Shown here: positions 35,127 through 47,293 of the stretch, in pieces
How the letters are laid out: every line of letters begins with the position of its first letter
Numbering within the stretch: position 1 is the stretch's first letter
Assembly (NCBI GenBank): GCA_963682175.1
Contig: OY821787.1
Coordinates: forward strand, 13,556,501-13,620,500
Direction of reading: 5' to 3'
Origin: Triglochin maritima
Lineage: Eukaryota > Streptophyta > Magnoliopsida > Alismatales > Juncaginaceae
Length of the DNA: 64,000 nucleotides
The notes under the pieces: model-generated
Databases searched by the model: none
What the model was told of the DNA's origin: nothing
The model's input: only the letters and a program-made list of their open reading frames with translations
Translations under genes and position numbers: made by a program

Positions 35127-37353
35127 CGAGATAGATAGTTACATGGGTGACCATCCATATCATTGTTGGGACCAGGACAATTCTCCCTAGTATTCTGGAC
35201 CCATACAGCCTGGGGTGGCTCAGACAAACACCTCGTATGGTTGAGACAATCTTAATTGTGTGGCTGAGCAATCTTCATATTAAGATAATATGAGAGAGGA
35301 ACCGGCTGCTAGACCACCATCTAGTTATGTCGGATCATATGTTGGTCAACAAACTGAGACATTACAACAACCTTCAGCCTCTTTCATGCGTGTGCTAGAC
35401 GACATGAGTGCACCTGTGGCTCCAGTAGCCTTACCGTGTGACCGTTGTGGGTGGAGTGGTCACATTATCGGGGAATGTCCTTACGTTCCCCCAGAGCCTG
35501 AGTATGAGCATATGATGAGAATTTAATTTATACCGCAAGTGCACGGCGTCAATGAAGACGTGGCAAGTACGGGTCGAACACAAGGAGGGAGAGATATTGT
35601 TATTTTTGTGATTTTTGATTAAGGAAAGAAAGAAAGAGAAATAAGGTTGGTTTTAGATTTTGGATTTTTTTTTATTTTCTAAAGCAAGAACAACAAAAAC
35701 AAACTAAGAATAAAGCAAATATGGATGAGAGTCCAGCGGGTGGGGGTTTAGATATCGGGTTTTGTTTCGAGAAATCTGAAACTTATAATAAATCACTTTA
35801 GTTATAAAGCATTACATGATAAATGACTTAACATAAACTTAAGTAATCAAAATATACTAACACGAAATTAAAATAATAACATCATTCTTCTTCTCGTCAC
35901 TCTAAATCCGTCACCCCCACCCTTTGGAGAGAGTTAGAAACTCATGGATGGAGGGAAGGAGAAGGGGTCCTAGAGAAACTACGAAAGAAAACTAAAAACA
36001 CGAAATAAACCAACATAATTTTATTGCTAAAGAATGGAATAAAATTAGTTTTTTTACAACATCGTTTCGGGGCTATTTATAGCCGATACAAGGGACCCAA
36101 GTATGAAATAGGAAAGTACATGCGTCATGACACGACTGGACAAAATCCGGGGGCACGGATCGAAAGGGGTGCGGCGTTGTCACCGCAAATCACATGTAAT
36201 GGGCGGCGGAATCGCCGCAATTTTGGTTCAGATTTAATCTGGATTTTTCCTGTGTGTTTATGGTATGATTTAAATGTCCTTTGCGCTTCCGAATTGATTT
36301 CTTTCCTTTCTTTTGAGCTCCGAATTAATTCTTCATATATTTGGAGATCCAAATTGATTTTTCTTTAGAACTTCTCCAAAATAATATTTTAGTACTTGTA
36401 ATTTGCAGTCGGGTCCTCGGCTTTTTGCAATTAAGTCCCTGGCTACTTTTGTACTTAGGTCCTTGGCCTTTTTGAAATTAGGTCTTTGAATGCTTTTATG
36501 CTTGGATGAACTTCAATTTGAACCCTCATAATCTTGAACTTAGTCTTTATGACAGAAATTAGTCTCTTGCACGTGATTATGCTCAGGATATGGGTAATTT
36601 GCATTCAGGTCCCTGTATTCTGTAAATAAGACTAAACACATACCTTAGTAGCATTTATTGATATAAAGTTAATATAAATGAAAGACATATTATGCAATGT
36701 ATGCAATGCATCAGCATACCATTTCCAAAAATGCTCAATGTGACCTTTACGCATCTGCGTACAACCCGAGAGGGATGGATTCCTGGGGAGACAATTCTTA
36801 TTCAAAATCGTATACATCATTCCCACCCCAGTATCCTCCTCTAGAATACCCAGAATTCTACCAACACCCTATTCCCAATCATTGCACTCATTCTCAGCTC
36901 ATCAACACCCAACCCCAAAATTTCCCAAGCTCTAACTTGAGCCTCACAGTTGACCACCTACCTGATTCCTTGAAACAAACTTTCCTTACGTTCATGGAAA
37001 CTACTTAGCTGTCCATGCAAAATATGACAATGCAAGTGAGTCAAATGTCGTAGGAATTACGTGAATGTGAGGGGGTAACTTTTCTTGTCAACATGAGGAT
37101 TTATCTTCTGATGTCGAACCACCACCACATCCACAAATTCAAAGCACAATCTTTCAAAGTCAAACTCCTAGTCAGTCTGAGGGACTTGGGGTTTCAATTC
37201 ACGATCACTTGGTGGAGATTCGATTCAAATTGAGAATAACATGGACCAACTTCATTATGAGTCGGCACAGGACTGTGCCTTATGTTTTTGTCCTGTGGCC
37301 CTTAAGCCACATGATCTTTATATTGTGCCTCTTAAGGACTCACCTATGGTGGA
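35127..37353 (+). pseudogene. Gag-derived frame of R4, split by S1
   Basis: Two pieces, 35127-35512 and 36719-37353, flank solo LTR S1. The start codon position reads ATA. The zinc knuckle (CDRCGWSGHIIGEC) and the EYPEFYQHP and QTFLTFMETT regions match R1, R3 and R5. Several stops and frameshifts. It ends abruptly at about 37353, where unrelated DNA begins. Confidence 0.7.
35513..36713 (-). mobile_element. S1: solo LTR of a different subfamily
   Basis: A 1201-bp LTR starting TGATGAGAATTT and ending AATGCATCA, flanked by GCATA (35508-35512 and 36714-36718). It shares only the U5-end block ACCGCAAGTGCACGG with the other LTRs here, lacks their palindromes, and carries a GGCGGCGGAATCGCCGC motif near 36202. 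No interior remains. Confidence 0.88.
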
Positions 37354-37883
37354 AATTATCAACGGAAATTGTCGAAAACACCCCTCCCGTTCGTTTCCCA
37401 AAGCCTTCACATTTCTTCCCTCCTAAAACGAAGCGGCGTTTCATTTCTCCTCCCACCTTTCAGCCTCCAGTCCGAAGTTCTTTCCCTCCACTCCCGCTTG
37501 CAAGATGGTGATCTTGATGGACAGAAGAGTGTTTCCACCGGCCACCGCCTTCCCGTCTGCTTCTGTGGGTTCTTGGCGCACAAAGAACAAGCATCCAACA
37601 ACACCTTCATCTTCATGTGTGGGGTACCATCTCACCCAGTAATGAAGTGCTTTCCCTTCTACGTGTTTTCTTATTGTTTCCAAAAATGTCTGATCGACAT
37701 GCAACCTCTCTTCGACTTTTTGTTCTTTCTTTTTTGTTTTCTACGGGGGTCTTCTTGTTACGACCGATTGAGTGTAAATTGTTGTCTCCAGAATTGCCAC
37801 TCCCCTCTTGGACTTCTGCTTGCTCAGCTATGCTTGTGTGGGATGAATTACTGTCGTTGGAGGGCAGGCAGTTCTTTGTCGAG
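37354..37883 (-). pseudogene. Foreign sequence inside R4, possibly a captured host gene fragment
   Basis: Sequence unlike any other element in the window replaces the gag C-terminus and 3' noncoding block. On the minus strand about 90 codons are open from 37882 to 37613 (starting STKNCLPSNDSNSS), Asn/Ser/Lys-rich. Further on, frames with LLDACSLCAKN and YWVRWYPTHEDE appear. The C-x2-C start faintly recalls FLZ-type zinc fingers, but the match is weak and the frames are broken. No promoter or start is visible. Confidence 0.4.
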
Positions 37884-37958
37884 TGATTGACATCATTTCA
37901 TGCGTTCAGCTTCCTCCATCAACTCGTCGTTTCTCTCATCTATTATGAAGTTGGGGAG
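37882..37958 (+). repeat. Partial duplicate of the R4 LTR start
   Basis: About 21 bp, GTGATTGACATCATTTCATGC in two parts, occur at 37883-37903 and again at the true LTR start 37958-37978, with 55 bp of unrelated DNA between. Confidence 0.7.
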
Positions 37959-39328
37959 TGATTGACATCATTTCATGCATTCATTTTTGTCTTATATCCA
38001 TTATCTTGAACCTAAACAATGTTATGTCATGAGTTTTATGTTTTAGTTTCAGGAATAAACATGTTTGAAGAGAAGAGGCATAAAAGAACCTAAAAGCAGG
38101 AAAAATGACTGAGTTGTGAGACTTGTGGACTAAGATGCAAGGGAGAAGGACCTGAATAAAAGATCAAAGGACCAATGAGCAAATGAAAATACTCCACACC
38201 ATCATGAGGAGGTTTTTGGCAATTCAGGTCGGATATAAACTCCAACAACTTCCTTGGATGCATCAAACATGAAGACAACAACCCGGAAAAGCCCAACCAA
38301 AATCCAGAGCGGATCCGAACTCTGTAGACCGCCAATTGGTGATCTGGGACCGCTAATTAGCGGTCGGGTTGGCTCCGGATCTGACACGCTTATGGCAGAT
38401 CATGTATTAGGGAGGATTATATCTCTTTCTGGTGTTATATTAGTCCCACATTGGGGGATTGTCCCTGATTACATGTTTCTATGACTATAAATAGAACTCT
38501 TCACCTTCTTTGTACTTGAAGTGGAGCCTTGGAGCAAATACTAAAGTATGAAGATGCTACTTGTATTGTGAGTCTGAAATAAATAAAAGTTTCTTTGTTA
38601 TGTTGCTTTTTTATGTTGATTGCATGCTTAGTTTAATTTCATTTCAATAATCTTAGTAGACTTAGTTAATATGTTCTCCTTTCTTAGAATAATAATTAGT
38701 ATAATGGGTAGTGAGTAGTTTCATCCCCCTTAGGGGGTGCAGTTGATGTTTTATATATATGCAAAAGAGAATGGAAATGAATGTTTTGTATGAAATGTGT
38801 TGATAAACATAAATGTATGCTTGCCTGTTTAGGATAGAACTTGTAACTTGATGAGTTTTTCCACAAATATTAGACACATCTCATGCTTGTTTAGGTTCTG
38901 AAATAACCAACTTGTATATGTGAATGTTAATCAACTAGGTTAGTAATGAGATTGATAGGTTTTGCCATAAACATTAGACACTTCCTATACATGAAAATAC
39001 AACCTACATTTGTGCTTCATGATTGAATTCTTCACCATCTCTTTGCTTGTGTATACTCACTCAAACCCTCAAGGGTCCCTCTTCCTGATTTGCACTTCCA
39101 CTTTAGGTTCTTTCTATTTAGTTTGCTTCGTTAGTTGCTGTTTTCCTTTACATTTCTTGTTACTAGTTTAGTATAACTTAGATTAGCATATCCACAAATT
39201 TTCTCCCCTTTTTCGTCACTTGATTTTGGTCAAGTCAGATGCTGCTCACCTCCCTGCGGACGACCAGTACTTGCCCCGTCTTCACCGACGGCTGTGCACT
39301 TGCAATCTAAATTTAAAACAAACAAACA
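37959..39328 (+). repeat. R4 3' LTR
   Basis: Starts TGATTGACATC and ends AACAAACA. Palindromes at 38327-38365 are partly degraded. A TATA box lies in ACTATAAATAGAACTC near 38484. It is inserted in the Harbinger transposase relic. Confidence 0.78.
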
Positions 39329-40419
39329 TGGAGTGCCATTCCTACTTGCACGAAGAGAGCTTGTGATTTTAAAGGATAAGGACCCATGTGGGTTAACAAA
39401 GCCCAACGTTTATTTAACACCCCAAAAGCTCTCTCTATCACATTTCTGAGGGAAGAGTGCATGCTATTGAACAACTCTTGTCTACCTTGTGGTCGAGATG
39501 CACGTAGTTCAGGCAGGTTGTACCGAGTTCCCCGATAAGGAGCCAGGAAACCCTTTCGATTAGGATAACTGGGTCAACAAGGTAGTATTTGTCTGGCAAG
39601 TGGATATTAAGTCATCATTGACTACAATAAGTACATCCACCGTAACGAAAAAGTATCACAAAGTAAGGAGGTTACTGTTTGGGGGTAGTGGGAAGTTGTA
39701 ACTGGGGTCGTATATGGTCTGATTTAAAATTCGACTAGCGTGAGCACTAGCCTTCCATCCTGAGATTGCAAAAGTGAACTGCATACTGAAATCGTAGATT
39801 GCTAAGACATTTTGGGTTGTGTGCTTCGGGTCTCGATCAGAACGATAAGCTAATTGCTTGTCTTTAGGAACGAACGCATCCACGTGTGTTCCATCCAGTG
39901 CCCCCCCCCCCCCCTCGCACAATCTTTGAAAAATGGATAAAATTTCCCACCACTTTACTCGTGGATGTATTGGGGTGTTTCTGTTAGTGATTTCGTGGGC
40001 CGAATAATATCGCATGCCCTTGTGGTGAGGGCACGTAGTACATTGTAAACGTGTTGACTAACTGTTTCTCCCGAATGTTGAAAGAGGTCTTGCAATGCCC
40101 TATTAACGTGTGTGTGGCCTAAAGTGTATAAGAACATGTGGAACTATTCTTCAACACTTATCTCACGGGTCGGTTGTAGTTGGTCTCTTGAATTCAAAAT
40201 GTGGCAAAGTTTGAGGAAAATTCGTTTGTGCATCGTACAAGCATCGTAACATACCCGCCAATGTCCGGATAACATGTATAACGTTTTCACATTTCCAGTC
40301 AAAGGGGTGGTGTGCACGGGCGTCATTAGTAGGGATATTCTAATGTACTCATCTACGCAGGCAATCATACTAAGTACTAGTAATTCATCCTCCTCGTCAT
40401 CCTCTATAAGCCTTGCAGC
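39329..40419 (-). pseudogene. PIF/Harbinger transposase (DDE_Tnp_4 nuclease) relic
   Basis: Minus-strand pieces in order: an N-terminal acidic stretch (RLIEDDEEDELL), TREISVEE, SGETVS, the first catalytic Asp in ALDGTHVDAFVP, SDRDPKHTTQNVLAIYDF, then ISGWKASAHASRIL where the second catalytic Asp should follow SAH but is Ala, and near the left edge NVIERAFGVL with the catalytic Glu. At least two frameshifts. The C-terminus is cut by the R4 LTR at 39329 and the N-terminal side by S2. It would have been the nuclease of a Harbinger element; the MYB-like partner is not seen. Confidence 0.75.
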
Positions 40420-41976
40420 TGATTGATACATTTTAATTAAACCGCAAGTGCAGGGCCGCGTTGAAGCGGTGGCAAATACGGGTCGATCCACAGGGAGGTG
40501 TGTCGACTTTTGGTTTGTTTGAAGGCGAGTGGTAAAGAAAGGAGAGAAAAATTGATTACACTAAACTACACTAAAAGGCAAAAGGAAATGGAAGATAAGC
40601 GATAAAACTAAGCCCCATAGTGGGTAGAGAAATTGTGTGAATATAAAGATGTGTGTGTGTGTTCAATTATACTCCTCACAACATGTAGTGCACGAAATCA
40701 TAAAACTAAATCCAACTTTGCCTCCACATGAAATAAGATAAGACTATATCGTTAAAACATACAAGACAATAATTGGAATGAAGCTAAATGAACTCATGTA
40801 TAAAGACTAGACCCTACTATGCCTCCACATGAAATAAGATAACCCAATATCATTAAAACATACAAGGCATTATCCAAGGTAAAGGCAACAAGAGTACATA
40901 CACTACAAATTGTGTTTCCAATATTAATTCCATCCATATCCTCACATTATCATTCCTCATAAAATAGGTCCACTAATCTAAGCATAAGCTAAACTTCATT
41001 CAAGAGCATTAGCATATCAAAGATAAGAGTGAAATCCCATTAGATGGTTATGGAAATCATATAAGGCTCAATGGATTAAGATAACACACACCTAAAACAC
41101 TTCATGATCATATCACATATTTCTCCAACCCCCAAATGGGGATGGAACTACTCACTAATCATTGCACTACAACCTACATTAAAATAAAACATTCTACTGA
41201 AATGAAATTAGACTAAGCAAGCAAGGAATATTAAAGAAGCTAATTGAAAGGAACAAAAACTAAAGAAACATGCAAGAATTAAAAGACAAGATTAAAAGAA
41301 ACTAAGAACAATTATTTTATTAACAATGACTCACATTGAAGGTAACATTCTTCTCCACCTTGAGTGTTGCTTCAAGGCTTACTCCTTAGTAGAGAGAATG
41401 CCATCAAGCAATGAGTAGTTTACAATAGAAGGTGAAGAGTTCTATTTATAGCCATAGAAAAAGGTAATCCGGGACAATCCCCCGATGTGGGACTAAACAA
41501 ATAACAAAAATAGACTAAACATCCACTAATACGCGTGCTCCTGAAATCTTAGCGGATCTGGGAAGATCCGGACCGCCAATTGGCTGTCCTAGACCGCCAA
41601 TTGGCGGTCTACCGGATCCAGATCTGGCTCATTTTTGTTGTGGGTTTGTGTTGATGTATTTGTTGGTCTTGGATGCATCTACTTCTCTTGTTGGAGCTTC
41701 GACCCGAATAGAATTGCCAAAATACTCCCCATGAAGGTGTGGAGTTTTCTGTTTTGCTCTTTGGTCCTTCGGTCTTACGTTCAGGTCCTTCTCCCTTGCA
41801 TCTTAGTCCCCAGGTCTCACAATTAAGTCATTTTTCCCTTCTTTGGTCCTTTCTTGCCTCTTCTCTTCAAACCTCTTTATTTCTGAAATTCAAACATAAA
41901 ACTCGTCACGTAGCATTGCTTAGGTGTAAGATAATGGATATAAGATACAAATATAAGCATGAAATGATGTCAATCA
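40420..41976 (-). mobile_element. S2: solo LTR in the Harbinger relic
   Basis: A 1557-bp LTR starting TGATTGATACA and ending GTCAATCA, flanked by GCAGC (40415-40419 and 41977-41981). Palindromes at 41571-41609. Product of LTR-LTR recombination. Confidence 0.92.
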
Positions 41977-43067
41977 GCAGCCTACCTGGCTCCATTGACT
42001 GTAAAGCAGTTATGTAAAGCTAGGGTAAATACAAGCAGTTACGTGTGCATCCAGTGACTAGGAAGACAGTCCCACTAAAACAAACGTAATGAAGTGTTGG
42101 TGTTGTAATGGCAAAAGATGCTACACATTTGATAGTGCGGAGGCAACAAATTTAGTACCGCTATTGAAGACATGGAAGCATTTTTTTACTTAAACTCCTC
42201 TTAATTATTTACCTACAAAGCAACTCAAACATATCGACATAGGACACCAAAAACTTCACTTTCAAAACAAAAAATGTAACTACATCACTCAGGTTAATCA
42301 CACCATATTATGTGTGGATATGCTAACAAATTAACGAGAGAGTACTCGTTGGACCAATTACTAACATTCAAGACATGCTTTACTTCGCCCAAAACGAGTA
42401 TGGGCAAAAAAACCACTCATCAACAACAGAGGGACATCTTAATCCGTCGAAATCATGAAACAAATGTACCCAAAAAATTTCAAAACATGCCCTCATGCAC
42501 ACATCCACCGTAGTTGAGGAAATAAAATTTAAACGAACATTTTTAACCCCAAAACGAACGGACGACGACGACGACGAAAATAAAGACAGAGACAAACTTA
42601 CGGTACCGAGGGTAAGAGGTGAGATGGGAGCCACGTCGGAAGAGGGCAATGGAAGGACAACTAAGCGAAGGTCGACAAACACCTTCTCTTGATCACCTCC
42701 ACCAGCACGCAAGAAGAAGGTAAAGTTTGGGTGACTAAAGGTTTGGGAATGGTTATTTATATTTTCCCTGGGACATGGCATGTTATTGTCCTAAATTGCA
42801 AGGGCAAGTTCGTAACTAAGTCGATGACAGTTACTGTAATTCAACCAAAATTTGAGGGGATTGTCGTATGATAGACAATCGCTACAATAAGAAAACCACA
42901 ACAAACGGGTACCGAGAGTTTTTAGTTTCTACGTGCAGAAGGGAAAAACAAGTGAAAACTTGGTTTTGGGTTAAACGAGAACTAATCTGCCGTTTGGATC
43001 TGGGTTTCAGTGCAACAGTAAATTTCTATAAAAACCACACCTCCTATGGACGCATCCAAACGCCGCC
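41977..43067 (-). other. Probable 5' region of the Harbinger element
   Basis: Upstream of the transposase relic on the minus strand. A TATAAATA at about 42757, a CT-rich leader and a GTAAGT donor near 42600 look like a promoter and first intron. A GAC trinucleotide run lies near 42563. Near the end, GGCGGCGTTTGGATGCGTCC (43048-43067, minus) resembles a Harbinger terminal repeat; an inverted GCCGTTTGGAT lies at 42991. The other end is not in view. Confidence 0.4.
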
Positions 43068-43858
43068 TATATCATAAATAAATATTTTTTAATAAACTTC
43101 TGACTTTCATAAATGTTGCTTATAATTAATCATAAATTCATAAATCACGTGCACAATTTTTCTGCATTAGTAAGACTTATTTTTATATTATCAGCGTTCC
43201 CAATTTTATATCTTTGTTAGAGATAATTGCTCTATTTACTTAAAAACAACATACATAAGAATAAGAAGATATATGTAGGTCACATTAAAAGTAATGCGTG
43301 CCAACTATACATAAGATAAGAGTAATACTAACACGTATAATATTATAATTACCAAAAAAGCCTGTGAAAGCTGTCTGACCAACATGTCTACCAACAAAAT
43401 GATCAGCATTTTTGTGTGTGAATAATATCAATATTCATAAATTCATTGGCACATGTAAGAGTTAACATGAGTTGGGTGGAAACTGAAAACCAACCAAAAC
43501 TGAACCGATTGGGCATGCTTAGTTAGGTTTTATTGAACTCGAGTGGAGATTGGTTTTGAATTGTTTCAGAATATAACAACTCGGGTCAGGTTGCACCAAA
43601 TCAACCTGGGAATTGAAAATTTACTAGACTTTTTTTTATCCATCTATAAAAGTTTGGTGTTTAATGTTGACAAAAATCAATGATTTATGAATAGATTTTT
43701 ATTTTTTAGAGAATCAAATGAAGGAATGAAAAAAATAACTATTAACATCACATTATCTATTTTGGAATTTCAAATTTTAGAAATTAGAATATGAAAAAAT
43801 TATCGTTCATTAACATGCAAATATATTAACCTTCTTACGTACGTTGTTTTCACCCTAA
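43068..43858. other. AT-rich intergenic DNA
   Basis: No gene, RNA or classified repeat recognised. All frames are short. Confidence 0.5.
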
Positions 43859-44675
43859 GGGGTTGTTTGTGCACAGGAATCCATCGGAAAATGGATTCTG
43901 TGGTTAAAAGGAAAACAACGGTAAATAGAAACGAGGGGAAATTGCATTCCCGTTGATATGGATTATGTTATTTGTGCAAGCCACTGGGAAAAAAATCTGA
44001 ACTCATTCACTGTCATTTTCCGAAAAATTGATATTATTCGTAAATGTTATATATATAAATATATAATTTTATTGTGAAGACTATATTGTATGTTAATATT
44101 TAAATAGACATTGCACATTTTTGTTTAATTTAACTTAAAAATGTGATGTGTGAATTATATATTATATACATATACTTCTTGTTATAGAGTAAATTAATCA
44201 ATATAGAAGTATAGTCGTGCACTTTTGAACAATACACTAACTTAAAATTTGAGTAATATTTTATTTTACATTTTTATTTTAACAAGAAAATATGAAGTTC
44301 ACGATTTACTTTAATCTTTATTATCTAGTTTTATGATATAATTTTGCAACATATTGCCATGATTTTTTAAAGATAATCACATTATTTATTTTTGAAAATA
44401 TGATTTTAATATTTTTGTAGGTAAGTTTTATGTAATAAAAATAATTATTAAATAATTTGATAGATCTGTACATTTTTTACAACTTTCTTCCACTTTCCGT
44501 TGGTTTACGGTGGGAGGGTAGGAGAAACCGATGGAAAATATTTCAGTACATTCTGGATGGTAGAGGGAAACAAGGGGAAATTAATTCTTTTTCCAAACTT
44601 GATACAAACACTATGAAAAGTTCTGGTAAAAAAAATATTTTCTTTTTTATCTATTTCCAAGTACACAAACACCCC
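43859..44675. mobile_element. Non-autonomous DNA transposon with short terminal repeats
   Basis: The left end GGGGTTGTTTGTGCACAGGA and the right end, read inversely, GGGGTGTTTGTGTACTTGGA form imperfect terminal inverted repeats. TAA lies directly left and TTA directly right, close to the TWA target of Harbinger/Tourist elements. The 817-bp AT-rich inside has only noncoding frames. Class is inferred. Confidence 0.55.
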
Positions 44676-45030
44676 TTAGTGACCTTGGTACACTACCATT
44701 GGAACTTGAAACTCATCAAATTAGGAGGTTCAACTAAAAACATTTATCAACTAATATTGATAATACAAAAACTTTGATGGACTTACTGCAAGATCACCAT
44801 CACACGATGACAAGACCACTTGTCAAAGGCTATAGATGGGTATAGTACAAAAAAGTGTACACTAATAAACATTATTAAAAAAATATCTATTTAGCTTGAC
44901 AAAAAAATAACAGAAACATCGACAGGCTGAGGTCCACAATGATTGATCAAAGGGTGGCCCAAAGAGCTAACGACAGGTCATATCCCACCTCGTAAACACC
45001 CTTCTTATATAGCCTCTCTCTCCCCCATTT
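44676..45030. other. Flank between the MITE and MULE-2
   Basis: No feature recognised beyond AT-rich sequence. Confidence 0.5.
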
Positions 45031-45135
45031 GGCCATTGAATTTTTTTCAAAATATATTTTTAAAAAACAATTATCAAAATAAATAATCTGCAAAAGTATT
45101 TTTCACACTATACCCGTTGTCACCACGTGATGATA
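45031..45135 (+). repeat. Left terminal inverted repeat of MULE-2
   Basis: Imperfect match to the reverse complement of 51325-51430. It ends near CCACGTGATGA. Confidence 0.7.
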
Positions 45136-45171
45136 CGTGCCGACGACGGGTTTGTTTTTTAGTGTATACAG

Positions 45172-45200
45172 AACTCGGCATCACCAGTGTCGAGTTCTGC
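45172..45200 (+). repeat. Single left copy of the MULE-2 subterminal palindrome
   Basis: GAACTCGGCATC then a short centre and GTGTCGAGTTC, a 27-bp near-palindrome that recurs at the right end (51032-51330). Confidence 0.75.
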
Positions 45201-47293
45201 TTGATGACGAAATTGTCATTAAACAATGATTGGACATACACTCTATTAACCAATGATAGGTCGGTTTACGGAATGATGCGTTTGTTTAAATGGATATCTA
45301 TGGTTGTAGTGTATGTGGAAGTTGAACCTAAAGTGTCTGACTCTACGCTGACAACCAACACTCATTCGTCGGAGTATGGTACAGTAAGGTCGACTGGTTG
45401 GGACTGCGGAATAGATTTGAATATAAGTCTAAGTCCTACAACCGAAGTTCCGGCATACCAGGAAATTCCATTTTTCCAATCGTAGAACTTCCAAACAGCA
45501 ATGAATGACCAGAAAATGCATGTGACATTCCTTCCAGCAGTGCAAATCCTTATCCTGGTCTGTCGCAATTTGAACTCATGCATTACAGTCATGATGAGTT
45601 TGTTGCTTTGGCTGGACCGTCTACCTCATATCCCTTCCTTGGGCTTGATTTGTCAGTTGTTGACCCAATTCATTTTAGTCGACCAGAATGAATGCAAGAG
45701 ATGCATAGCGTTGAAGATGATGACACTGAGGAATTAGCGAATTACAGTACACCATTCGTTGTAGAAGATGAACCTGAAGGTGTTTCTGCTAATTAAGTCG
45801 TTCCGGAGACACAGGATGTCATATATGCGATGGGTCAATCCATAAATCGTGAATACAACGACGTTGTTGACGATGTAGTTACTAACAACGACATGGTTGC
45901 AACTCTTAATGAACTTCCCGATATCTTCGAGGACGACAACTGGATAGAGAATTTTGTAATTGAACACTCATTCTTCGATGCTGCGAACAATTTGGAACGG
46001 AGTGATTGGCGTACGGAAGATGATCGTTCTTTTTGGGATAAACGAATTTTCCCAGCGAAAGATGATTTGGTTCACGTTCTGCAGTTGTGGCACATTAAAA
46101 AGTTTGTTCAGTATTCAGTTGTGGTTTCTTCAATGAAACAGTATACTGTTCATTGTCTTCGTCGTGATAAGGATAACCGCATATGGCATCTACATGCGTC
46201 TGTCCCAAAAGGTTGTAGATATTTTCAAGTTAAAACGTACGATGTCGAGCAGACTTGTTCCAATCCGATGTTGCTAAACGACAACAATTAATGCAATGCT
46301 AATTTTGTTTGCGACTTGATAATGTCATATGTTAGAACTAAGTTCAAAATTATTCCTACTGAAATAATGGAAAGGGTAAAGACCAAATACTCACTTGAAA
46401 TCGGTTACTCTAAAGCAGGACATGCCAGGCAAAAAACGTTGAACCAAATTTATGTGCCGAAGAAGACAGTTTTAGGGATCTACGAATGTTTTTCTTCACA
46501 GTTCTCTGTCAGAACAATGAAGGATCTATGGTCGAAACAGAGACCGTACAGGTAAATCCAGACGATGAGATGTTTAAGCGTGTGTTTTGGGCGTTCGAGC
46601 CATCAATTAGTGGGTTTCAATATTGCAGACCCATTGTCAATGTGGATGGACGCACCTCCATAGCAAATATAGAGGTTTATTGCTAATTGTTGTGGGCACG
46701 GGTGCAGACAATTGAATTTTTCCTTTGGCATTTGTTGTTGTAGAGAGCGAGAAGACAGAGTCGTGGACGTGGTTTCTTCAATTGCCGGCAAGTAGAGTGA
46801 CCAGGCAACCTGATTTGTGTATTATCACCGACAAATTTTCTGGAATAAACGCTTGTGTTCGAGCCACATTTTCACCTTCAAAGGGGCATGTACATCGATT
46901 TTGTCTTCGACACATGAAAACAAATCTTGTTAAACATCGAAATTGCTATGAAAGATTGGGACAAATCAAGTTTTACGAAGCGGGTAAAACTCATTCCTTT
47001 ATGAAATTTGAAGAGCTAATGAAGGCTATTGCAGAGGAACATATACTGGTATACGAGTGGATTCAACATCAAGGTCCTTTGGAAAGATGGACTTGTTGTC
47101 ACGAAGGGGGTCGACGTTTCAGATGTATGACAACAAACATGTCAGAAAGCTTCAACAATGTCTTACGAGGGGCACATGGTATGCCAATTACGACCATGAT
47201 TTTGATGACTTTTCTCCGTTTGAACAAATTCTTTGTTAAAAGAAGGGACGTCGCTGAGTCATGGAATGAAACATATGTACCGACAGTCCACAC

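Larger units (their letters stand above)
31561..39328 (+). mobile_element. R4: old Athila-like element, heavily interrupted
   Basis: A truncated 5' LTR (31561-32543), primer site, leader and gag-derived frame are followed by foreign DNA and a 3' LTR (37959-39328). The two LTRs are clearly diverged, so the element is either old or chimeric. It contains an insert at about 32802-34299 and solo LTR S1 at 35513-36713. No polymerase domain. Confidence 0.65.

Noticed and set aside
37369..37890. 173-codon plus frame rich in Phe, Leu and Cys
   Set aside because: Looks like the antisense of the more plausible minus-strand frames in the foreign segment; no start context or domain.
39901..39914. Run of 14 C bases in the Harbinger relic
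   Set aside because: A homopolymer that probably reflects slippage or a sequencing problem; it also explains a frame disturbance there, not a feature.
42380..42781. 133-codon minus frame with Ser run and 65-codon plus frame with Asp run
   Set aside because: Caused by a GAC trinucleotide repeat and a CT-rich leader; more likely the 5' region of the Harbinger element than coding.
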